A stretch of DNA of 6,572 nucleotides from Lentisphaeria bacterium (lineage in GTDB: Bacteria > Verrucomicrobiota > Lentisphaeria > Oligosphaerales > Oligosphaeraceae): contig JAEDMH010000127.1 in the NCBI GenBank assembly GCA_016303095.1, forward strand, positions 1-6,572, read 5' to 3'. The notes beneath the pieces were generated by a model. It worked only from the letters and a program-made list of their open reading frames with translations, ran no database searches and was not told the origin of the DNA. Each line of letters starts with the position of its first letter. Position 1 is the stretch's first letter. Shown one piece after another: positions 1-5,090 of this stretch. Both the position numbers and the translations under genes were made by a program.

Positions 1-51
1 CTCTCACGTAGGAAAATTTTTTTCATTTTCACGGGGGGTGAGAAACATGGG
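1..51. other. AT-rich stretch with nested inverted repeats at the window edge
   Basis: Unlike the C-rich DNA that follows, this stretch is A/T-rich. TCTCAC (2-7) is complementary to GTGAGA (38-43), and inside it GAAAAT (12-17) is complementary to ATTTTC (25-30). It could be the 3' end or terminator of a gene to the left, but the window starts here and no reading frame enters it convincingly. No function is claimed. Confidence 0.3.
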
Positions 52-346
52 CTAGCGATCCTCCCACCCCTACGGGGTTCAGGAGGAGTCTCCCCCCTTC
101 CCCCCCCCTCCCCCGCAAGCGGGGGGGAAAATTCCCATCAAACATCGAGGGGCGGTCCTGGGCGGGGCACCCCGGCCAGGGAAGGGGCTCCAGGGGAAGC
201 CGGGGGAGAGGGTGCCCGGCAGGGCATTTTCTCCCCCTGGCGCCCCCCGGGAGCCACAGGCAGACGGGAACCGTCGGCCGAAGCCCCCCCCATCCCGCCT
301 AAAGCCCTCCGTGCTCTCCGCGTGCCCGGCTTGCCGGGGCTTCCGT
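52..346. repeat. Interspersed repeat A, copy 1
   Basis: The unit begins CTAGCGATCCTCCCA, continues with a CCCC-TAC-GGGG mini-hairpin (67-77), GTTCAGGAGGAGTC, a pyrimidine tract, and the palindrome CCCCCGCAAGCGGGGG (110-125). A ~219 bp core (128-346) follows and ends in the inverted repeat CCCGGC-TT-GCCGGG (325-338) and TTCCGT. The core recurs at 404-622 with one difference (G339 is C615) and at 871-1089 with none that I can see. Frames through it give only Pro/Arg/Gly-rich low-complexity peptides, and the copies are not all spaced by multiples of three, so it is not coding. There is no transposase, CRISPR periodicity or tRNA-like fold. Confidence 0.9.
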
Positions 347-622
347 CCCCTGCCGGGGTTCAGCAGGAGTCTCCCCCCTTCCCCTCCCCCGCAAGCGGGG
401 GGGAAAATTCCCATCAAACATCGAGGGGCGGTCCTGGGCGGGGCACCCCGGCCAGGGAAGGGGCTCCAGGGGAAGCCGGGGGAGAGGGTGCCCGGCAGGG
501 CATTTTCTCCCCCTGGCGCCCCCCGGGAGCCACAGGCAGACGGGAACCGTCGGCCGAAGCCCCCCCCATCCCGCCTAAAGCCCTCCGTGCTCTCCGCGTG
601 CCCGGCTTGCCGGGCCTTCCGT
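347..622. repeat. Interspersed repeat A, copy 2 (5'-truncated, tandem with copy 1)
   Basis: This copy lacks the first ~15 bp of the unit (CTAGCGATCCTCCCA): the TTCCGT end of copy 1 runs straight into the CCCC-TGCC-GGGG hairpin (347-358). The core at 404-622 matches copy 1 except for one base at 615. The pyrimidine tract before the GCAAGC palindrome is about 4 nt shorter than in copy 1. Its 3' end continues directly into element B. The offset from copy 1 is 276 bp and from copy 3 is 467 bp, so A+B may be the complete ~467 bp unit, with B missing between copies 1 and 2 (inference). Confidence 0.9.
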
Positions 623-794
623 GGTCTCCGTGTCTCCCCTCCGTGTGCCCCGTGTCTCCCGCAGGCGCCGAGGGTTCTCGCTACGCTTCACCCCCGTCGC
701 AAAGGCCTGTCCTGCCACCCCTACGGGGTTCGGATTCCTATTTTGTCCTTGCCGGGGGTTTCGGTCGGCCCTTTGGGCCTCCCTTCACCCCCGT
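617..794. repeat. Interspersed repeat B, copy 1
   Basis: It opens with a cluster of CTCCGTG/CCCGTG-like heptamers (about 617-658). GGCGCCGAGGGTT follows, then TTCACCCCCGTC (687-698), the CCCC-TAC-GGGG hairpin (718-728), TTGCCGGGGG, the hairpin GGCCC-TTT-GGGCC (767-779), and a second TTCACCCCCGTC beginning at 784. The two TTCACCCCCGTC elements are 97 bp apart, so B has its own internal repetition. A diverged second copy lies at 6272-6442, beyond the leu operon. No supported gene. Confidence 0.85.
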
Positions 795-1089
795 CTAGCG
801 ATCCTCCCACCCCTGCCGGGGTTCAGGAGGAGTCTCCCCCCTTTCCCCCCATCCCCCGCAAGCGGGGGGGAAAATTCCCATCAAACATCGAGGGGCGGTC
901 CTGGGCGGGGCACCCCGGCCAGGGAAGGGGCTCCAGGGGAAGCCGGGGGAGAGGGTGCCCGGCAGGGCATTTTCTCCCCCTGGCGCCCCCCGGGAGCCAC
1001 AGGCAGACGGGAACCGTCGGCCGAAGCCCCCCCCATCCCGCCTAAAGCCCTCCGTGCTCTCCGCGTGCCCGGCTTGCCGGGGCTTCCGT
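795..1089. repeat. Interspersed repeat A, copy 3
   Basis: A full-length unit starting CTAGCGATCCTCCCA, with the mini-hairpin in its TGCC-loop form (810-821), a differently composed pyrimidine tract (TTTCCCCCCATCCCCC), the GCAAGC palindrome, and a core at 871-1089 identical by eye to copy 1, including CCCGGC-TT-GCCGGG (1068-1081). It is the copy nearest the operon and runs on into a fragment of B. Confidence 0.9.
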
Positions 1090-1123
1090 GGTCTCCGTGT
1101 TTTCCCTCCGTGTGCTCCGTGTT
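1084..1123. repeat. Partial B head (CTCCGTG cluster) after repeat A copy 3
   Basis: This matches the first ~40 bp of B copy 1 (about 617-656) with a few substitutions, then similarity stops near 1123. The right edge of the repeat block therefore lies about here, and sequence unique to the leu control region begins just after. The recurring motif is CTCCGTG with short spacers. Confidence 0.7.
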
Positions 1124-1153
1124 GCCGCGGCAGCCCCCCCGTGTCTTGCGGGG

Positions 1154-1165
1154 CGGGAATTCCCG
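1154..1165. promoter_or_regulatory. 12-bp perfect palindrome upstream of the leu promoter
   Basis: CGGGAATTCCCG is a perfect palindrome about 20 bp upstream of the candidate -35 box, a position where an operator or activator site could sit. No regulator is encoded in the window and only one clear copy is seen, so function is speculative. Confidence 0.25.
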
Positions 1166-1183
1166 AATTGACGGTTTTCTTCA

Positions 1184-1212
1184 TTGGCAAGCGGGAAAAA
1201 TCGAAATAAAGT
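1184..1212 (+). promoter_or_regulatory. Candidate sigma-70-type promoter of the leu operon
   Basis: TTGGCA (1184-1189; 5 of 6 to TTGACA), a 17-nt spacer, and TAAAGT (1207-1212; 4 of 6 to TATAAT). Transcription would start near 1218-1221, about 50 nt before the leader-peptide start codon, a sensible geometry for an attenuated operon. It lies in the only moderately A/T-rich stretch between the repeat block and the leader. A second -35-like TTGACG at 1168-1173 lacks a good -10 at proper spacing. If the organism uses a Bacteroidota-type primary sigma factor, this consensus may not apply. Confidence 0.45.
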
Positions 1213-1269
1213 ACGGCCATTTCCCGGAAGGAGGGGTGCCTTTCCCCGAATTCCCCATTTTTTCTCTCT

Positions 1270-1338
1270 ATGACGATGACCTCGGCTTTCATCCTTAGCA
1301 ACCTCCTCACGCTGGCCCTTAGGCCTGCGGGAGGTTGA
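1270..1338 (+). CDS. leuL: leu operon leader peptide (22 aa, leucine-rich)
   Basis: A short frame, ATG 1270 to TGA 1336-1338, encodes MTMTSAFILSN followed by LLTLALRPAGG. Leucines are at residues 9, 12, 13, 15 and 17 (codons CTT, CTC, CTC, CTG, CTT), 5 of 22 residues. Its job is inferred to be sensing charged tRNA-Leu: ribosome stalling at the Leu codons when leucine is scarce frees the RNA just downstream and prevents termination before leuA. Supporting this, the Leu-codon segment, the end of the frame and the following terminator can form the three mutually exclusive helices expected of an attenuator. CTT appears only once in the four leu genes by my reading but twice here, fitting a rare-codon sensor. 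No Shine-Dalgarno sequence is visible close to the ATG; a second in-frame ATG is at 1276. No other in-frame start lies upstream as far as about 1234. Confidence 0.82.
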   Translation: MTMTSAFILSNLLTLALRPAGG

Positions 1339-1381
1339 TTTGTTCCTGCCACCATCCGACGAGAACGGAAAAGCCCCCCGC
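1299..1381 (+). promoter_or_regulatory. Leucine attenuator: pause hairpin and antiterminator helices
   Basis: Two competing helices are visible. Pause/protector (1:2): CAACCTCC (1299-1306, spanning Leu codons 12-13) pairs perfectly with GGAGGTTG (1330-1337), closing over an inner GGCC-CTTA-GGCC hairpin (1314-1325). Antiterminator (2:3): 1327-1345 pairs in one register with 1363-1381, with 13 Watson-Crick pairs, 3 G-U pairs and 3 mismatches; its core is GCGGGAGG (1327-1334) on CCCCCCGC (1374-1381). The 3' strand of the antiterminator is the 5' arm of the terminator, so the two exclude each other. A ribosome stalled at codons 12-13 would leave 1327-1345 free (readthrough); one that reached the stop codon would cover it (termination). 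Helix energies were not computed. Confidence 0.8.
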
Positions 1382-1424
1382 TGCAAGCGCAAGACCGCCA
1401 GCACGGGGGGCTTTTTCTGTTTTT
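1369..1424 (+). terminator. Intrinsic terminator of the leu attenuator
   Basis: AAAAGCCCCCCG (1369-1380) is perfectly complementary to CGGGGGGCTTTT (1404-1415), a 12-bp stem, with possible further pairing of GCTG (1380-1383) to CAGC (1399-1402) inside. A U-rich run follows at once (TTTTTCTGTTTTT, 1412-1424). It is the only hairpin plus T-tract structure of this quality in the window. It lies between the leader peptide and leuA, where it would end transcription when leucine is plentiful. Confidence 0.88.
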
Positions 1425-1485
1425 GGGAATGGGAAAAGAACCCGGTGCGACGGCCCCTCAACCACCTGACCCTCCCTCATTCCCA
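1424..1485 (+). other. Possible second hairpin between attenuator and leuA; rest of leuA untranslated leader
   Basis: TGGGAATGGG (1424-1433) can pair with CCTCATTCCCA (about 1476-1485), 10 bp with one G-U, closing a ~42-nt loop directly after the terminator's T-tract. It may be chance in C-rich DNA. The remaining leader to 1545 is pyrimidine-rich and shows no gene; an AGGAGG at 1494-1499 is ~46 nt from the leuA ATG and followed by an in-frame stop (1537-1539), so it does not serve leuA directly. Confidence 0.3.
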
Positions 1486-1545
1486 TCCCCCCCAGGAGGC
1501 TTCCCGGCACCCCGCCGCGCCTCCTCCCCCTAAACCTAACCGACC

Positions 1546-3042
1546 ATGAACGACAGACTCTATTTCTTCGACACCACCCTGCGGGACGGCGAACAGGTCC
1601 CCGGTTGCCAGCTCAACACCGTGGAAAAGATTCAGCTGGCCAAACAGTTGGAATTGCTGGGCGTGGACATCATTGAGGCCGGCTTCCCTGTCTCCAGCCC
1701 CGGAGATTTCCAATCGGTCCAGGAGATTTCCAAGGCGGTCACCTGGCCCACCATCTGCGCCCTGACCCGGGCGGTGCAAAAGGACATTGACGTGGCCGCC
1801 GAGGCCCTGGCCTTCGCCAAGCGCAAGCGCATTCACACGGGCATCGGCACCTCCGACATGCACATCAAATACAAATTCAACTCCACCCGGGAGGAGATCA
1901 TCGAGCGGGGCGTGGCCGCCGTGAAGTATGCCCGCAATCTGGTGGATGACGTGGAATTCTACGCCGAGGACGCGGGACGCACCGACAACGAGTTCCTGGC
2001 CCGGGTCATCGAGGCCATGATCAAGGCTGGCGCCACCGTGGTGAACATCCCCGACACCACCGGATACTGCATGCCCCAGGAATTCGGCGCCAAAATCAAA
2101 TATCTGGTGGACCACGTCCCCGGCATCGAAAACGTCATCATCTCCACCCACTGCCACAACGACCTGGGCATGGCCACCGCCAATACCCTCTCCGGCGTCC
2201 TCAATGGCGCCCGACAGGTGGAAGTCACGGTGAACGGCATCGGGGAACGGGCCGGCAACACCTCCCTGGAGGAGATCGCCATGATCGTGAAGTGCCGCAA
2301 GGATCTCCCCCTGGCCACCAACATCAACACCACCAAAATCTGCGCCACCAGCCGCATGGTCTCCAATCTCATGAACATGCCGGTGCAACCCAATAAGGCC
2401 ATCGTGGGACGCAATGCCTTCGCCCACTCCTCCGGCATCCATCAGGACGGCGTCCTCAAAAACGCCCAAACCTACGAGATCATCGACCCCAAGGACATCG
2501 GATTGGATGACAATTCCATCGTCCTCACCGCCCGCAGCGGACGGGCCGCCCTGAAACATCATCTCCAAAGCCTGGGGGTGGATCTGGATCAGGAGAAGCT
2601 GGACACCGTCTATCAGCAGTTCCTCCAGCTGGCGGACAAGAAGAAGGATGTCACCGACGACGATCTCCTCATCCTGGCCGGCACTCACCGGAACACCGGA
2701 CGCCACATCACCATCGACTACCTCCAGGTGGTCAGCGGCGTCAATGTCCGCCCCGTGGCCAGCATCGGCCTGAACATCGCCGGGGAACACTTCGAGGCCG
2801 CCGCCTCCGGCACCGGTCCCGTGGATGCCGCCATCTGCGCCCTGAAGAAGATCATCAACCGGCCCATGGTGATGAAGGAGTTCACCATCCAGTCCATCAA
2901 CAAGGGCAGCGACGACCTGGGCAAGGTCCACATCCAGCTGGAGCACAACGGCGACCTCTACTACGGCTTTGGCGCCCACACCGACATCATCGCCGCCTCC
3001 GTGGAAGCCTACGTGGACTGCATCAACAAATTCCGGAACTAA
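1546..3042 (+). CDS. leuA: 2-isopropylmalate synthase
   Basis: LeuA catalyses the first committed step of leucine synthesis, a Claisen condensation of acetyl-CoA with 2-oxoisovalerate to give (2S)-2-isopropylmalate in the cytoplasm. The 498-residue product has the N-terminal HMGL-like TIM barrel (about 5-268) with DTTLRDGEQ (9-17), catalytic R13, metal ligands D14, H202 and H204 (THCHNDLG) and N238 (GIGERAGN, 231-238), matching the positions known for the E. coli enzyme. SGIHQDG (296-302) lies in the linker region, and the C-terminal LeuA regulatory domain (about 370-497) is complete, so leucine feedback inhibition is expected. VPGCQLN after RDGEQ, where many homologues have SPGATLN, resembles Bacteroidota-type LeuA. 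An in-frame stop at 1537-1539 fixes ATG 1546 as the start, although no Shine-Dalgarno sequence precedes it. It is the first structural gene after the attenuator; leuC follows after 24 nt. Confidence 0.97.
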   Translation: MNDRLYFFDTTLRDGEQVPGCQLNTVEKIQLAKQLELLGVDIIEAGFPVSSPGDFQSVQEISKAVTWPTICALTRAVQKDIDVAAEALAFAKRKRIHTGIGTSDMHIKYKFNSTREEIIERGVAAVKYARNLVDDVEFYAEDAGRTDNEFLARVIEAMIKAGATVVNIPDTTGYCMPQEFGAKIKYLVDHVPGIENVIISTHCHNDLGMATANTLSGVLNGARQVEVTVNGIGERAGNTSLEEIAMIVKCRKDLPLATNINTTKICATSRMVSNLMNMPVQPNKAIVGRNAFAHSSGIHQDGVLKNAQTYEIIDPKDIGLDDNSIVLTARSGRAALKHHLQSLGVDLDQEKLDTVYQQFLQLADKKKDVTDDDLLILAGTHRNTGRHITIDYLQVVSGVNVRPVASIGLNIAGEHFEAAASGTGPVDAAICALKKIINRPMVMKEFTIQSINKGSDDLGKVHIQLEHNGDLYYGFGAHTDIIAASVEAYVDCINKFRN

Positions 3043-3066
3043 AGCGAACCAGGAGATCCCCACGCC

Positions 3067-4437
3067 ATGTCCAAGACTCTCTTTGATAAAATCTGGGACG
3101 CCCATGTGGTGCAGTCCGTCCCCGAGGGGCCGGATCAACTCTACATCGACCGTCTCTACTGCCACGAAGTCACCAGTCCCCAGGCCTTTGAGGGCTTGCG
3201 AGCCCGGGGCCTCCAGGTCTTCCGGCCTGCCAATGTGGTCTGCATGCCGGACCACAACATTCCCACCCTCCATCAGGAGTGCCCCATCCAGGATCCTGTG
3301 GCCCGCACCCAGGTGGAGACCCTGGCGGCCAACGTGAAGGAATTTGGCCTGAAGCACTTTGGGGTGATGGACGAGCGTAGCGGCATCATCCATGTGGTGG
3401 GGCCGGAGCGGGGCTTGACCCTGCCGGGCGCCACCGTGGTTTGTGGCGACTCCCACACCTCCACCCACGGCGCCATGGGCTGCGTGGCCTTCGGCATCGG
3501 CACCAGCGAAGTGGAGATGGTGCTGGCCAGCGGCTGCATTCTCCAGACCAAGCCCAAGACCATGCGCATCACCGTGGAAGGGGAGTTGGGCAAGGGTGTC
3601 ACCGCCAAGGATGTGGCCCTCTTCCTCATGATGAAGCTGGGCACCGCCGGCGCCACCGGACACTTCGTGGAATACGCCGGCTCTGCCATCCGCTCCCTCA
3701 CCATGGAAGGGCGCCTCACCCTCTGCAATCTCAGCATCGAAATGGGCGCCCGGGGAGGCATGATCGCCCCCGACCAGACCACCTTCGACTATCTCCGCCA
3801 ATGCCCCGAAGCCCCCAAGGGGGAAGCGTGGGAAAAGGCCCTGGCCAAGTGGAAGACCCTCGCCTCCGATCCCGACGCCCACTTCCACCGGGAAGTGACC
3901 TTCAACGCCGCCGAAATCCCCCCCATGGTCACCTATGGCACCAACCCCGGCATGGGCATGGCCGTGGATGGACATATCCCCCAGAATGCCCCCTCCCGCC
4001 CCCTGGAATACATGGGCTTCCAACCCGGAGAAGCCCTCCTGGGAAAACCCGTGGACTACGTCTTCGTGGGCGCCTGCACCAATGGGCGGGCGGAGGACTT
4101 CCGCGCCTTCGCCTCCCTAGTGAAGGGGCATCGCAAGGCGGAGGGAGTCACTGTCTGGCTGGTGCCCGGCTCCTGGGCCGTGCTCCGGCAGCTCCAGCAA
4201 GAAGGGGTGGACGCCATCCTGGCGGAGGCGGGCTTCGCCCTCCGTCAGCCCGGCTGCTCCGCCTGTCTGGCCATGAATGAGGACCGAGTCCCCGCCGGAA
4301 AACTCTGCGTCTCCACCAGCAACCGGAATTTCGAGGGGCGCCAAGGCCCCGGCGCACGCACTATCCTGGCCAGCCCCCTGACCGCCGCGGCCGCCGCCAT
4401 CACCGGAACGATCGCCGACCCCCGGACCTTCCTGTAA
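3067..4437 (+). CDS. leuC: 3-isopropylmalate dehydratase, large subunit
   Basis: LeuC is the [4Fe-4S] catalytic subunit of isopropylmalate isomerase, an aconitase-family enzyme. With LeuD it converts 2-isopropylmalate to 3-isopropylmalate via dimethylcitraconate. At 456 residues it is close to the usual ~466. Cluster ligands are C337 (GACTNGR), C397 and C400 (GCSAC), the expected trio. Other family blocks are MPDHNIPT (60-67), CGDSHTSTHGAMG (126-138), the APDQTTFDY region (234-242) and STSNRNFEGRQGPGAR (416-431), which helps bind substrate. GCSACLAMN in place of the common GCSMCLGMN is the form I associate with Bacteroidota-like LeuC. AGGAG at 3051-3055 lies 11 nt before the ATG. The short gaps on both sides place it in one transcript with leuA and leuD, and co-expression with leuD is needed since the two form one enzyme. 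Confidence 0.97.
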   Translation: MSKTLFDKIWDAHVVQSVPEGPDQLYIDRLYCHEVTSPQAFEGLRARGLQVFRPANVVCMPDHNIPTLHQECPIQDPVARTQVETLAANVKEFGLKHFGVMDERSGIIHVVGPERGLTLPGATVVCGDSHTSTHGAMGCVAFGIGTSEVEMVLASGCILQTKPKTMRITVEGELGKGVTAKDVALFLMMKLGTAGATGHFVEYAGSAIRSLTMEGRLTLCNLSIEMGARGGMIAPDQTTFDYLRQCPEAPKGEAWEKALAKWKTLASDPDAHFHREVTFNAAEIPPMVTYGTNPGMGMAVDGHIPQNAPSRPLEYMGFQPGEALLGKPVDYVFVGACTNGRAEDFRAFASLVKGHRKAEGVTVWLVPGSWAVLRQLQQEGVDAILAEAGFALRQPGCSACLAMNEDRVPAGKLCVSTSNRNFEGRQGPGARTILASPLTAAAAAITGTIADPRTFL

Positions 4438-4463
4438 CCCCTTTTCCCCCCCCACAATACACC

Positions 4464-5063
4464 ATGAAACAAAAACTGGAAATCCTCCGCAGCCGCTGCG
4501 TGCCCCTGCCCCTGGATAATGTGGATACCGACCAGATCATCCCCGCACGCTACCTGAAGGAAACCACCCGGGAGGAAAGCTTCTTCGGAAAACATCTCTT
4601 CCAGGATTGGAGATATCGCCCCGACGGCACCCCCAATCCCGATTTCGTCCTCAACAACCCCCGCTACAGCGGAGAAATCCTCCTGGCCGGACGCAACTTC
4701 GGCTCCGGCTCCAGCCGGGAGCACGCCGCTTGGGCCGTGGCCGGATATGGCTTCCGGGCCGTGGTGGCCAGCTCTTTCGCCGATATCCATAAGCAAAACG
4801 AGCTGAATAACTTCGTTCTCCCCGTCACCGTCCCCCAAGACTTCCTGGACAAGCTGGTGGCCCTGGTGCAGGAACACCCGGAAACCCAGGTGGAAATCCA
4901 TCTCCCCCACCAGACCATCTCCGTCCTCCACGTCCCCGAACTCCAGGAACACTTCGAAATCAACGCCTACAAGAAACACTGCTTCCTCCACGGACTGGAT
5001 GACATCGACTACCTGCTCACCTGCAAGAATCTGGTGGAGCAGTGGGAGGCCGCCCGGGGCTGA
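4464..5063 (+). CDS. leuD: 3-isopropylmalate dehydratase, small subunit
   Basis: LeuD is the swivelling-domain partner of LeuC and supplies substrate-recognition residues to the shared active site. The 199-residue protein has the family's DNVDTDQIIPARYL (18-31), the mobile loop with GRNFGSGSSREHAAWA (76-91), and SSFADIHKQNELNNFVLP (103-120). In the last segment HKQNELNN replaces the more common FFNNAFKN type, a form I recall from Bacteroidota-type LeuD. The protein is full length with no frameshift. ATG 4464 gives the expected N terminus; its upstream sequence is poly-pyrimidine followed by CACAATACACC, without a Shine-Dalgarno sequence. It starts 26 nt after leuC and is followed after 27 nt by leuB. 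Translational coupling to leuC is possible but not shown. Confidence 0.96.
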   Translation: MKQKLEILRSRCVPLPLDNVDTDQIIPARYLKETTREESFFGKHLFQDWRYRPDGTPNPDFVLNNPRYSGEILLAGRNFGSGSSREHAAWAVAGYGFRAVVASSFADIHKQNELNNFVLPVTVPQDFLDKLVALVQEHPETQVEIHLPHQTISVLHVPELQEHFEINAYKKHCFLHGLDDIDYLLTCKNLVEQWEAARG

Positions 5064-5090
5064 AGACAAGAACAAGGAGTGTCAATCACA

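Noticed and set aside
52..1123. CRISPR array
   Set aside because: Units are ~220-295 bp with unequal spacing, there are no short regular spacers, and no cas genes are present.
52..1123. Insertion sequence or transposon
   Set aside because: No transposase frame, no terminal inverted repeats bounding a unit, and no recognisable target duplication.
1168..1173. TTGACG as the -35 box of the leu promoter
   Set aside because: No acceptable -10 lies 16-18 nt downstream; the TTGGCA/TAAAGT pair with a 17-nt spacer is better.
212..1298. Several overlapping plus- and minus-strand open frames of 84-277 codons in the repeat block
   Set aside because: All are Pro/Arg/Gly-rich translations of repeat A and B. 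The 467-bp offset breaks the frame between copies, no start signals are visible, and poly-C length differences shift frames freely.
1218..1424. T-box riboswitch for leucine
   Set aside because: I see no T-box-like conserved segment or long stem I; the Leu-rich frame and its pairing fit ribosome-mediated attenuation better.
1340..1549. 69-codon plus-strand open frame between leader and leuA
   Set aside because: It runs through the terminator hairpin and its T-tract, overlaps the leuA start, and has low-complexity sequence.
1477..4023. Very long minus-strand open frame opposite leuA and leuC
   Set aside because: It is in register with both real genes and stays open only because they avoid TTA, CTA and TCA codons. 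Its product is a Gly/His/Val-rich shadow with no domain, and leuA and leuC are certain.
5079..5090. GTG start for leuB adding four residues
   Set aside because: The GTG overlaps the AAGGAG that would serve as its own ribosome binding site; ATG 5091 gives the standard N terminus.
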